From: Hyaloscypha bicolor E
Taxonomy: Eukaryota > Ascomycota > Leotiomycetes > Helotiales > Hyaloscyphaceae
Assembly (NCBI RefSeq): GCF_002865645.1
Contig: NW_020194662.1
Span: forward strand, 1-43,379
Length of the DNA stretch: 43,379 nucleotides
Reading direction: 5' to 3'
Shown here: piece after piece, positions 12,602-24,660 of the stretch
Numbering within the stretch: the first letter of the stretch is position 1
How the letters are laid out: the number at the start of each line of letters is the position of its first letter
Program-made: the position numbers and the translations under genes
Notes under the pieces: generated by a model
Databases searched by the model: none
Told to the model about the DNA's origin: nothing
What the model saw: the letters and a program-made list of their open reading frames with translations, nothing else

Positions 12602-14200
12602 GCTCTGGTTTATTTAATTTTATTTAGGGTTATATCTAGGTTTTAAAGATATTTAAATATAAATACCGAATTTCGAGTAAAATAAGCTATCTATTATATT
12701 TTATATAAAGTTTCTTAATTCTAATATTATTAATAAATAATATAGCGATTTTGGGAAATAGATCTTCTAGAATAGTTATAATAACTCATATAAACTATAT
12801 AATAGAATTAATAGCTTCCTAAAGTAATATAATTATTCTTAATAATTCCAGAAATATTATAAATATAATTAAATCTTTATTATAAGTATCTAGTATAAAT
12901 TAATTATATTTAGAAAAGAAATTAATTAAAGAAATATAAATATATCTAGTAAATTTCTTTAAGATCTTATTAGTAAATAGAAATAAGTTAGTATCTTATA
13001 GAATTACTAAATTTATTTTTATAATAGTATTAATTAGTTTATAAATCCTAGTAACTTTCTTTATAATTAAAAACTATAGATTTTAGTAAGGTTTATTATA
13101 TTTCTTAAGAATTCTATAATCTAGATATTTTAATAATATTTTTATTATTACTAGTACTAGAGCTTTAGGATATAGGAAATTCTTTTCTTACTAGGCTTTA
13201 TATTTAATAATTTTAATTAGAATAAATAAACTAATATTTTTATAGACTTTTCCTATTTCTTTTTAATTAAATATAATTATATTTTCTTAATTAATTATTA
13301 ATTCTTGAAATATAACTAGTTTTTTTTTTAGAGCTAGTTACTAATATCTAATTATTTAAGATATTCCGGAATAAGTTATAAATCTTTTAAAATAGCTAAT
13401 ATTTTTAATAAAAAGTATTTTTATATTTCCTAGTATATTCCTATAAGTATTCTCTAGCTTTAGATTTTTTAAACTAGTTCGGATATTTACTAGAGCTTTC
13501 TCTAGTTCTATTATTAGTATTTACTAGTTAAATCTTTTTATTCTTTATTTTATATATTCCTATAACTAGAAATAGATTATAATTATTATTTTTTTCTTTA
13601 AAAGCTATAGCTATTTTCTCTAGTACTTTTTTTATCTAATCTCCGGAATTTATAACTTTTCTATTTAGCTTTTTTTTAATTAGATATAAAAAGTGTCTTT
13701 TTATCTAGTATTTTAATATATTTTTCTTAAGCTCTTATATATTTCAGAATTCTTTCTAGTTTTAAATTTAATATTTCTTAGCTTTAGAAATATATTTCTT
13801 TATTATTAGAAGATATTACTTTACTTTTTCTTTAGAAATATCTTTATTTAATATCTTTTTTACTTCTTTTTCTATTAATTCTGGAACTACTTTTAATAAT
13901 ATTCTAATTAGGGCCTTTTCTATTTTAGTTTCTCTAAAAATATTATTAATTTCCTAAACTTCTAAACCCAAAATAAAAGAATCTATAAGAAATTCTAATA
14001 TTTTCCTATTTTCTCTAATATTATTATTAGTTATAATATTAGGCTCTATTTTTCTTTTTTCTTTTTAGTTTTCTATTCTATATTACTTAATTCCTTAACT
14101 TTAGAAGCTTAATATTCTTGAATTATTACTTTTTTCTATTTCCTAGTATTCTTTAAAAATAAAGTAATTATAATAATATAAGTATTCTAGTTATTTTTAA
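12602..14200 (-). pseudogene. Gypsy-1a reverse transcriptase remnant
   Basis: Near 12,690-12,760 the minus strand reads FPKIAILFINNIRIKKLYIK, matching the catalytic segment of fungal gypsy RTs (normally ...FIDDIGVKG...). The catalytic Asp pair reads Asn-Asn, as GAC-to-AAC changes produced by RIP would give. Upstream sequence to about 14,200 fits the rest of RT and perhaps protease but is too mutated to delimit. The pogo insertion cuts the gene just after this domain. Confidence 0.6.
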
Positions 14201-15899
14201 GATTAGTAAATCTTTTATTCTATAAATTATTACTTTTATATATAATATTTATTTTTATTTTTACTAAGAATAATTAATTAAATAAAATCTTTAAAATTTC
14301 TTTAATTAGGAAAAATATATCTTTATATCTTATTTTATTTATAACCTTAATTCTAAACTTTATTATTCTTATAAATCCAATATTCTAGTAGTAATAGATA
14401 TTTAATAATTTATAGTATTATATACTATTTTATTAATATTTCTGGAAATCTTTTTAGGAAAAATATTAATTTTAGTTCTAGTATTAATTATTTCTTTATA
14501 TTTAATACTTCCTTAAGGTCCTTGAAATATAAACCGGAGATATAAAGCTTATATAATATATTTATAAGCTAGTAATATCCAAATATTAATATTATTATCT
14601 TTAAATTAAATAATTCTATTAGTATTAAATACCTAAACTAGTATTTCTAATCTCTTAAATATTTTATTTATTATATAAGCTATAATTACTAGTTTTATAA
14701 ATCTTCTAGTATATCTAATTATACTTAATATAATAGTATTTCTTATTTATAAAATAGTAAAATAGGAAATATTATTCTTAATTTATTAGTTCTAAAATAT
14801 AATAACTAAATCTAATATTTTTAAAGTATTAATAAATATTCTTATTTCTTTCTAAGTTTTTAAAAGTAAAATAGTTACTTTTTTTAATAGTCTTATTAAA
14901 ATATTATTAATTTTAGAAATTCTATACTTATTATAATTAAAAGTATATTAGGTTCCTAATTTGTTTTATTTATTCCCGGAAGTATTAATATTTATATTCT
15001 TAGCTAGGCTATTCCCTTATTTATTATTTCTTAGAATAATATTCTTTTAGCCTCTTATATAAGATAGCTTCTTTTTTATTCTAGCTTATTTTCGGAAAAC
15101 CTTTTTAATTATTTCTATTTCTTTTTTCTTTTTCCTTAATAAGAAACCTATTATAATATTAATAGAAATATTATTTATAGCTAAATCTTAGTATTATTTA
15201 TTAATTTTAGAACCTAAAATATTAGTAATTTTAATATAATTTCCTCTAAAATAAAGTAGCTATTTAGATTTCCTAAATATAACTTACTTATTTCTATATA
15301 TAAATTCTGGTTAGCTAGTTTCTTTTTCTCTTTCTTATCTAGTAAACTAGGTATTTCCTATTAATCTCTAGATATTTTTGGGTTAAGTATTTAAGTTATA
15401 GTTAAATTCTCTTTTTTAGACTTAGGAAATAATTTAGTTAAATTACTAGTATTTACTAGTAAGGAAAAAGGAAATACTTTCTTATTTAGGCTTAAATAGC
15501 TCTTTATATTATTTTTTATTAAATTAGTAAATATATTTATAATTTATAAGTTCTTTTATTAATAGGTAATAGAACTAAGAAATATAGATATATTCTAGGT
15601 TAATATTATTATTCTTATTTCTATTATAGTACCTATAGCAAATTTATTCTTTTAGTTCTAGGTCTATACTATAGGCTATATTAATTTAAGTAGTATTTTC
15701 TAATTATACTTAAAACTAACTTTTTCTAGAATATAATTATTTAGATTCTTTACTTATTTTAGCTTAATTACTATAGCTATTATAGTATTCTCTATAACCT
15801 CTATTATAACTTCTAGTATATTTTTTCTAAAAACTCGAATTATATTTATTAGGCTATTAATACTATTATACTTATTATAGTTAGCTAGGCTATATAAAT

Positions 15900-17350
15900 A
15901 GGCTATAGATATTCTCCCGAATTATAATAATAGCTATATTAAGTTATTTCTATAAGTTCTCTTAAGTTATAATAGTAATAAATAGTTTTTCTAGACTTTT
16001 TACTAACTAGTTAATATTATTTTCCTTAGGTTTACTACTTTTAGTAGATTTCATATAATTAGCTATAGGCTAGATTCTTTTCTTACTTATATTTATAATA
16101 GCTTTAGGAAATATAATAGAAGAAACTAGTAAGAAATAATTATTTTCTGATTTAGAAACCATATTATAAACTACTATATTTAAGTATTCTTATCTAAGTC
16201 TAGATATATCTAAATTATTAGTAATATTAAAATAATATTTCTTTTCTTTATATTAATAGGATATTATTACCTTTTTATATATCTTATTATATTTATAGAT
16301 AAAAACGTTTATAGGCTTAAAGTTTATATTTTTAAGAATATAATCTTTTACTAAAATAAATAATTCTTTTATAAATTCTTAATATTAAGTAATTTTATTT
16401 ATTTCTTTTTTCTTTAGTAATTCCTTTAATACTTTATTAAATATATTAATATAAGACTTAGATAAGATTTCTTTATTCTAGGCTTATATAATAATCTAAT
16501 TAAGAAAATTATAGCTAATTTTAAATATTTCCTAGTTATATTCTCGGAATTCCTTTAGTAAAGCCTTAAAGAACTTGGTTTTCTAGTAATTTCCTGGATT
16601 ATTAATATAGTATTCCGGTATAGCCTTAATCTAATTCTTATAAATAAGAGAGATATAATAGATAATTCTCTTTCTTTTAGTATTATTAGAAATATAATAA
16701 TTCTTATATATATCTATATATTATTCTAAGAATATAGAGATATTACTTCCCTAAAATTATAGTATTTTAGGAGCTTCTATAAATAATAGATTTAAATCCG
16801 GTACTAGTATATATTTATTCTTAGCTATATTAATCTTAATAATTTCTTCTATAACTAATTATAGAATTTCTATATCTAAAACTTTTATTAATAATATTTC
16901 TAAAAGACTAATTTCCCGTTTAAGTATATCTTTTAATTTAGGAACCGGAATTAAAGAAAAACCGGTTAATAATAATAGATATAGTCAAGATTCGAGTTTT
17001 AGTATTAGTAATAATAAAGTAATAGCTTTTCTAGTTTTATTCTTATTACTTATACTCTCTTTCCTATTTTATTAGCTTAATACCTATAGTATTTTTCCTT
17101 AATTTCACTAAACTAGATATATTTATTAATATTATTAAAGGTAATAAAAATAATAAATATAATTTTACTAATTTTTCTGACTTTTCTAAATTCTCTTTTC
17201 TTTTTTGATTTAATATCTATTTCTTTCTCTAGAAGCTTCTCTAGTTTATTTATATAATTTCTTATTTCTGATTTCTTTTTAATTCTTATTTCTAATTCTA
17301 GTTTATTATTCTATTCGAATTTGAGAATATTTCCTTTTTTAGATATCTTT
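15900..17350 (-). pseudogene. Gypsy-1a gag remnant
   Basis: Minus-strand translation across stops gives a charged coiled-coil N-terminal part (LELEIRIKKKSEIRNYI near 17,300). Around 16,590-16,780 comes a stretch ordered like the gag of fungal gypsy elements: IEAPKMLYFRGSNISIFLEY, then NNTKRKRIIYYISL and KFFKALLKEF. I found no readable CCHC zinc knuckle, which may be mutated away. Gag would form the cytoplasmic virus-like particle. Stops occur throughout, so no product is expected. Confidence 0.5.
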
Positions 17351-17837
17351 TTCGGACTTAGAAGCAAGCTTTATTACTAAAATTAAAGCTACTTTAATTC
17401 CGGCTTTTACTATAACTAAAAATAATATATAAATTAATAGTATAACTTTATTTCCGAATACTAAAGTCTAATTCTAACTAAGATCTGACTTATATTATTT
17501 TAGTATAATATTTTTTATTCTATTTCCTCTACTTCTTTTTCTTTTATAATTAGCCTCTATTTCTATTACTTTTATATATTATACTAGTAACTATATCTTA
17601 TAGCTAATCCGTATTCAAGTTACTAGATATATTAGAAATTAATATAAGATACTAAGATTAATACTTATATATTCTTAATATTTTAGCCTTAGGCTTAAGG
17701 TATTATAATAGCCCTTTTCTCTCCTAACTTACTAAGCTAATAATTCGCTTTATAGATATTTCTTAGAACTTTATAAGAGTATTACCTTAATTATAAAGTT
17801 TTTATCCTTCCTATATTACTTATTATAAAATATATAG

Positions 17838-18165
17838 AAAGGAAACTATAATAAGACAAAAACTTATATAAAGTATACTAGAGTATAAAATATAACTTAA
17901 TAGTAAAATAATAAATCAAAAGTATAAATAATAAAATATAAATAATATATAATATATAAAAGCTTAATTAATTAAATATTTATAAAGGATTATTTTCTAA
18001 GTTTATAGAAAAACTAGCTTTCTTATATGATTTCTGCAAGTTATATATAAAAGGCTATAGCCTTTACTATATAACCTAAACCTTAAAACCGCTAAAATAA
18101 TACGATTTTTAATAAGTATAGCCTATTATATTATATTACCTAATTATTATATATAACCCCGAGCT
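17838..18165 (-). repeat. 5' LTR of Gypsy-1a
   Basis: It matches the reverse complement of about 4,690-5,013, mostly with transitions. It lies immediately upstream, in the minus sense, of the gag-like region. Right of about 18,165 the sequence no longer matches the other LTR and joins Gypsy-2, so this is taken as the outer boundary. Both edges are uncertain by some tens of bases. Confidence 0.6.
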
Positions 18166-21100
18166 TAAACTAGTATATAAGCCTATATATAACTTGTAAT
18201 TATTTAAATCCGAGGTTTTTTTAAGATCCTCTTTTCTTTTTAGCTTTAAATTATTGAAATAGAAATAGTCTAATTATACTTTCTAGATTCTAGATTTTAT
18301 ACTTGTAATATATATTAATAAAGCTATCTAAAATATATATATATATATAATTAATTATTAGTAAATATTTGTTTTAATTATTTTAGTAATATATAATATA
18401 TAAATATAATTATTAATTAATATACTAATTTATAATTTCTATTTATTTATTAGTTTATAAGTATTATATTATTAATAGTTTTAGTTTTATATCTAGAATT
18501 TTATTAAATTCTTTCTAGAATATTAATATAAAATAGGCTTTAAGCTTTTTAAAAGTATTTTAATAAATCTAATTAAATAAAAAGAAAATATTTATATATA
18601 TAAAATTTAATAAAAACTTAGTAAATTTATTATAATTATAAATAAATCTCTTATAAAAGTTATAAAATTCTAAAAAGACTTATATTTTTTTATAATCTAA
18701 AAAGCTTTTTAATTTTTTATAATAATAACTTTTTTAAAATTAATTTTAATACTATTTATAGAAATAATAAAGCTAAAGTATTTTATATATATAATATAAA
18801 GTTCGTGTTTTTTAAGATTTATTTATAAGCCTATATTCTAAAAATACTAAAGAATTTTCTTTATATAAAGTTTATATTCTAATTTATTATTTCTATAAAT
18901 AGTATTAAAATTAATTCTAAAAAAGTTATTAAGATAATTAAATAAGATATTATTTATACATTTTATAATATATATAAAATATTATTAATTTTTCTAATTT
19001 AGGGTCTATATAAATTTAATAAAAAGCTTATTAAATATTAAACTTTATAAAGACTTTGGCTTAATTAATTCTAGTTAAGGTTTTATTAAACAAAAAAAAG
19101 AATAATAGTTCTTATAAGTAATCTAATTAAGTTTTTAGTAATTAATATAGAACTATAAGCTTTTATTAGACTTTCTTATTAAAAAAACAAGAATTATAAA
19201 TAATAATTAGCTAGAAGTAATAAAGCTCTTATTAAAATTCTCTAGAAAATATTGCTTTATAGCTTCTAATTCTATTATTATTATTTCATATAAAGAATTA
19301 TATTTCAGATATCTTTTTATTTCCTTTTTTAATTATATTTTATAATTATATAACTAATAAAGAAATAGAATATTAGAAGCTTTTTTAGAAAAAATATTAT
19401 TAAATTTAATATAATATTCGAGAATAATAAAATCTTTAATATTAGTTCTTAAAAAAAACTCTTTTTATTATTTAAAGAAGCTATTAATTTTATAGAAGCT
19501 TATAATAAAGGCTTTATTTTCTAATTATTAGAAGTTATAATATATATTTATAAAGCTAATATTAATAATCTTAATAATAGAAGCGTTTATTAACTTTTTT
19601 TTTTATATATAGTTTCTTTTAATATAGAATATTTATAAAATAAATAATATTAGCTAAAGAGTTTTCTATTTAATAGTAGCTATTTTAAATATTTTATTTA
19701 TAGAAATATTTAATCTTTAGCTTTTAAAAAATAGAAGTAACTAGTATTAGTTTAGGTTTTTTATTCGAATTTAATTTAGAAGTAATATTATTAGTAAAGC
19801 TAATATATAAAAAGAAATTAATAATAGAATTATTTTTTATATTATAATTATTAATATAAGCCTGTTTTCTAATAACTTATTATTAGTTCTTTTTATTAAA
19901 TATATAATTTCTAGCTTTAATATTTATTTAATAATTAAAATAAGAAATAAAATTTCTTAAAATATAAGAATCTTTTATATAATTAAAAATAATAAAAAAA
20001 GAATCTTGGGCTATATTAAATATTAGTTTCAGATATTAAAAAGTAAATTAAAGTATTCTAGCTATTTATAGCCAAAAATAAGATTATAAAATTCAAGTTT
20101 AAATATTAATAAAAGAATATTATATTATTATTTTTAATTAATAGTAAAATATATTCTTAAAAAGTAAATAATATAGATTTCTAGTTTATTATTATATTTT
20201 TTAATACTAATAGGCTTAGATAAATACTAGAACTTAAAATTAAAAAAAGTAATAATATTTATAATAAGGAAAATATTATTAAATATAAAACTATTTGTTT
20301 TGGAATTAGTAAAAAAGGAAATATTAATTAAATATTTATTATAAAATAATTATAGAATATAATTAAATATAGTTCTTTTATTAATTAGTCTAAATTAATT
20401 TTTATAAAATTAATTTCAAGTTTATTTAAAAAGAAGTATTTTTTTTAGATATTCTTATTTCCCTGTTTATTATTTATATTAGCCTTTATAAGTTTATTAT
20501 TTTCTTTTAGTTTCTTAATATTAGATAATTATAAGCTATATAACTAGTCTAAATATAATTAAAGCAAGTTAAAATTAAAGCAGAAATATTTTTTTAATAG
20601 CTAATTTACTAATAATTAGAAGTATTTAAACTAGTATAAAAATATAAGAAGTTATTATATAAAGCCTAAAAGTAATAAATATAAAAATATTAGAAGTAAT
20701 AAAAATTAGAAAAGAAATAATAGCTCGAGTCTTAATATATTTTTTAAAATTCTTATAGGTTTATAATATCTTTATTTCGGAATTAATTAATAAAACTATA
20801 TAATATAAATTATAAAATATATAAATAAAATAATACTAGCTTATAAGTTATTCTTAAAAAAAGTATTAGTTTATTATATAGTTTATTAAAATAGTTTTAT
20901 AAATAAATTTAAGTTTTATTTATTAAATAAATAAATATACTTTTAAATTTATAAAAGATCTAAATTTCATTTATTTATAGCTTTTTATATTTATATCTAG
21001 TTTTATATATATAGTAAGAATTATTAAAATATTTATTAAAATAATTAATTATTTTTATAGTTATTTTAAAAGAATTAATAATATTAGACTTATATTAAAT

Positions 21101-21259
21101 ATATAAATAATATTATATATTACTTTTTATATAATTAAAAATATAATATATATATAGTATATTAAAGAACTATTTATATTATTTATAAATAATATAAATA
21201 ATATAAATAAAATATAAATAATATAATTCCTAATTTTTTTTAAATAAAATAAAGTATAT
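18166..21259 (-). mobile_element. Gypsy-2: older RIP-inactivated gypsy-family element, truncated at its left by Gypsy-1a
   Basis: Across stops, the minus strand at about 18,540-19,080 reads in gypsy RT order. Near 19,050 it gives RIN-AKVFIKFNI (family: Y-TKLDIRQAFHRI), then DPKLEKLIIF, and at 18,700-18,590 NFYKRFIYNYNKFTKFLLN followed by FKKLKAYFI. That is the end of RT and the start of the RNase H region of a gypsy family different from Gypsy-1. Upstream (19,080-21,250) should be protease and gag; only Lys/Asn-rich readings remain. The downstream half is missing at 18,166, where Gypsy-1a begins, so it probably continues left of the window. No LTR was identified. Confidence 0.6.
18727..18927. 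repeat. 44-base inverted repeat replacing the RT catalytic segment of Gypsy-2
   Basis: Bases 18,727-18,770 are the reverse complement of 18,884-18,927 with one mismatch in 44, around a spacer of 113 bases. In the RT reading order this is where the Y-DD motif should be, and that motif cannot be found. It looks like a small inverted duplication or fold-back rearrangement. Confidence 0.75.
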
Positions 21260-21264
21260 ATTTA
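21260..21264. other. Target-site duplication, left (ATTTA)
   Basis: Five bases immediately before the first LTR of the TRIM-like element; repeated at 21,797-21,801 immediately after the second LTR. Five-base duplications are typical of LTR retroelement integration. Confidence 0.85.
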
Positions 21265-21393
21265 TGTCACGTGTGGCTGTTATATGACTACGATCTAGCC
21301 ATTTAACCATAATTAGGCGTATTCACCTATAGTAAATACTATAGTCTTTTGGTCCAGTAAACTGTGGTGCGAGCCTAATTCTCATACGTTACA
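21265..21393 (+). repeat. Left LTR of the TRIM-like element
   Basis: 129 bases, TGTCAC...TTACA. It shares uninterrupted runs such as CTACGATCTAGCCATTTAAC with the right copy. Confidence 0.88.
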
Positions 21394-21667
21394 GAGTATT
21401 TACTACCCCGGTCCACTGAGTAATTAAGTATACATATACTTCTGCCTGCAAGATTAGTTTAGGGTTTTCCCAGTCTTGGAGATAGCTTTAGGGATATTAG
21501 AGACCCTTTACAGGGCTAAAAAGGACCCTTTAATTAATTATACGTAATTGAGATTCGCGAAATCGCGATTTTTGGAAATTTCTTTGGGGCTTAAGGTATA
21601 AGTGGTTCGCTTCGCTTGGAGCATTTCCCCGGTATTCCGGGATATCGTTTGGCGAGAGGGGAATAGT

Positions 21668-21796
21668 TATCACGTATAGCTATTACGTAACTACGATCTA
21701 GCCATTTAACCGTAATTAGGCGTATTCACCTGTAGTGAATACTGTGGTCTTTTGGTCCAGTGAACTATAGTACGAGCCTAATTCTCACATATTACA
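21668..21796 (+). repeat. Right LTR of the TRIM-like element
   Basis: 129 bases, TATCAC...TTACA, the same length as the left LTR with transition differences only. Followed by the ATTTA duplication at 21,797-21,801. Confidence 0.88.
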
Positions 21797-21959
21797 ATTT
21801 ATAAATAATTTAAATAGTTTAAATAGTTATTATATAATTATAATAAAATCGAGGTTTATTTAATAATTATTAAATAACTAAGGTATTTATTAAGTAGCTA
21901 TAATAAATAAAAATAGGCGTTATATAAAACTAGCTAAATATTAATTTTCTATAATAATA

Positions 21960-24660
21960 AACTAATTATTTTCTTTAAAATCTTGCTTTTTTTCTTTTTT
22001 CTCTTTCTTTCTTCTATCTTTTTGGCCTCTTCTAATTCTTCTTTAAATAATCCCTAGCTTTTTAAATAAAATATTATCTTAAAATTATTTTTATTAAATC
22101 TATTATATAGCTTAGTAATAATAAAAGTATTTTAAAAGAAAAGCCTTTTACTAAAAGCTAAGAAAACCGGGATTCCTAGATATTTCCTAGCTATTAAAGC
22201 TAAAACAGGAAGTCTAGCTATATTAGACTTCTAATAATCTAATAACTTAATTTATATATATATTAGTATTAATATATTAAAAAATATTAAGGAAATATTA
22301 GATAATTATTTAATAGAATTCAAGTAAATTTTATTTATTCTTTTATTTATTTTCTTTTTTTCTAAATAAGTTATTAATTTATTTTCTATTTTAGAAAACG
22401 AATTAGTAATATATATATCTAAATTATTAGAACTGGAATTAGCTATATTAAAACCCAAGAAATTAGATCTAGCTTAAGATATATTATAATTATATTTATA
22501 TCTAAATTAAAGAATTACTTATATATTATAACTAGTTTTTAATCTATTATATATATCCGAAGATATACTATTAGATAAACTAATACTAATTAATTTTTCT
22601 TATTTAATTCGAGAATTAAAATAAATAGTAAAATTATATTTAAAATATTATTTAAATAAGTAATCTTAATATTAGTTAAAACTAGACTTTTATTTTTAAT
22701 AGCTTTATAAATATATAATAAGTTAAAGACTATTATGTTTTTTAATTTATAAATAATTAGTATTAATTAATAATTATTTATTTATTAAGTTAAGGAAATC
22801 GAGTATTTTATATATTAAAAGCTTTAATTTAAGCTTTTAATAGCTATTAGTTTTCTTAATTATATTTAAAACCTATAATAATCTTTTTAACTTTTCTCTA
22901 AATTAATAAATCTATAATTTTTAATAAATTTATAATTATTAATAAATCTATAATTATTAATAAATCTATAATTATTAATAAATCTATAATTATTAATAAA
23001 TTTATAATTATTAATAAATTTATAATTATTAATAAATTTCCTATAAATTATATAGAAAACTTATTTACTATTAGTTTTCTCTTTACCTTCTTTTCTATTT
23101 TCAAGTTCTCTTATCTCTTATTTATATAAATCTATAAAATAAGAAATATTATAATTGTTTTTAATAAGAGCTTTTAAAATATTTTAAATTACTAGATTTA
23201 GTATATAAGCTATATAAGAAATATCTCTTTGAAATTTAATACCTTCCTTATTATAGTACTTTATAAAAGCCTTTAGTAAGATATTATTTGAGCTAGTATT
23301 ATTTTAAATAATATTAAATAAAATATATTAGTAATTATTTAATAAATATTTAAAATTATTTATTTAATAATATTATATTTAATATTATACTATTTTAAAA
23401 CTTCTAATAAAATAGAAAGTATATAAATACTAGAATATATATTATTTAAGTCTTTTATAACTAATAAATAAGATTTTAATATAAAATCTTTAAAATAAAA
23501 TTAGTATATTTTTTTAAAAGAATTAATTAATTAATAATTTATTAACTTATATAATAATATTAAGAAAGGCCTTTTAATTTATATCTATTTAAGTATTTAA
23601 AGTAATAAAGAAAGTTCCTTAAGATTTAATATTTTCTTTTAATTCTTTTTTAATATAATATAATTTAAGTTTATTTATAAGGGGTTTTAAATATATAATA
23701 AATAGTTAACTATAAAATATTAATATATATATAAATAAAGAGAATTATAATAAAAACTTATTTATTTAAATAAAATAAAAGCTTTTTAAAGCTTAATATA
23801 ATAATAGCCCAAAAAGAAATATTATTATTAATAATAAGGCTTAATAATAATCTTTTAAAGTAATTAATAATAAAGTCTTTTTTTCGTTATTCTAATTAAT
23901 TAAAAGACTTAAAAAGCTTTATTTTTATCTAATAAATATATTAATAAAATTAATATTTTATTTAATATAAAATAACTTACTATTATTTTCTTTATTAAAA
24001 GTCTTAAAACTAATAAATTTATATAAATTTCGAAAATAAATATAGTAATTACTAGTTTAAATATATAATTATTAATTTATCTATTTTTTACTATTATATT
24101 AATTAGTTAAAAAATTATTAAATATTAATATATTAATTTATAAATAATCTCGAACTAAGTACTTAATAGTATATATATAAGCCTTTTCTGGATCTTCTTA
24201 TATAGGATCTAATATTTTCCCTAAATAGTCTTTTTTAAAAAGATAAGATTATTTATTAAATAATTTTAAGCCAAACTTATTTTAATTAAGAATTACTAAG
24301 ATATTTTCGAGTATATCAAATATATATAATAGAAAATATATAAGTAAAAATATTAATTAAGTTTTTTTATATAATTAAAATAAGAGAAAAATAAAAAATC
24401 GAGGAAAATAGTATATTTTTATAGAAAATTCTAATCCTCTAAAAGCTTTCTAATTATACTTCTAATTATAAAGAATTCTATTATCTCGAAGATTCTAGCT
24501 ATTTGATTTCAAATTCTTACTAATAGAATTACTATTATTACTAAATACTTAAATTAAAGTAATTCTAGAAGTATTATAAGGCTTCGATTTATTTACTAAG
24601 CTATACTATTACCTAATTAGATAGTAAGGTAATACTAGAGTAGAAGTAGCCGGGGCTTTA
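21960..24660 (-). pseudogene. hAT-superfamily transposase, RIP-inactivated
   Basis: The minus strand at about 21,975-22,260 reads SNIARLPVLALIARKYLGIP, then SKRLFFQNTFIITKLYNRF and FYLKS-GLFKEELEEAKK. This is the hAT C-terminal dimerisation region (P-LS-MARDYL-IP-SSA--ERLFS...R-RLSPET...LKSW). The tail is Lys/Glu-rich. Further upstream, near 23,150-23,310, AYILNLVIQNILKALIK recalls the hAT H-LNL-VQ segment. The N-terminal limit and any BED zinc finger are not readable; about 24,660 is a guess. No terminal inverted repeats or 8-base duplication were found. Stops occur throughout. Confidence 0.7.
22911..23036 (-). repeat. 18-base tandem repeat, 7 copies, inside the hAT pseudogene
   Basis: The unit TCTATAATTATTAATAAA is repeated seven times with one or two changes per copy and a partial copy to the left. 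Since 18 is a multiple of three, the minus strand reads as a six-residue repeat, (F-I-N-N-Y-R/K)n, within the transposase frame. After undoing C-to-T changes it could have been a polar repeat rich in Thr, Asp, Asn and His; that is inference. Confidence 0.9.

Larger units (their letters stand above)
5014..18165 (-). mobile_element. Gypsy-1a: RIP-inactivated gypsy-family LTR retrotransposon, interrupted by Gypsy-1b and by a pogo element
   Basis: On the minus strand, right to left, the order is 5' LTR (about 17,838-18,165), gag, reverse transcriptase, RNase H, integrase and pol C-terminus, the Ty3/gypsy order. All frames carry dozens of stops, mostly TAA/TAG in place of Gln codons. A pogo transposon splits pol at 10,066-12,599. 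At 5,014 the element is cut by Gypsy-1b; its remaining 3' part and 3' LTR should lie left of the window. Adding the 3' part seen in Gypsy-1b, the undisturbed element would be about 13 kb, long for a fungal gypsy element. Confidence 0.8.
21265..21796. mobile_element. TRIM-like miniature LTR element, 532 bases
   Basis: Two 129-base direct repeats (21,265-21,393 and 21,668-21,796) flank a 274-base interior. The left copy starts TGTCACGTG and ends TTACA, giving the TG...CA ends of LTRs; the right copy starts TATCACG through one G-to-A change. The flanking duplication is ATTTA. The two repeats align without gaps and differ at about 19 positions, all transitions, consistent with RIP after insertion. 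The interior has no ORF, so it would rely on enzymes of a full-length element. A purine-rich GGCGAGAGGGGAATAG lies just before the right repeat, a candidate polypurine tract if the sense is plus. No primer-binding site was recognised. The element is much less AT-rich than its surroundings. Confidence 0.88.

Noticed and set aside
1..18165. A very large DNA transposon with about 320-base terminal inverted repeats (4,690-5,013 and 17,838-18,165) and a retroviral-type integrase, as in Maverick/Polinton elements
   Set aside because: The coding order is gag-RT-RNase H-integrase, and no polymerase B, ATPase or capsid gene is readable. The inverted arms extend beyond those ends. Self-nested gypsy copies explain the pattern better.
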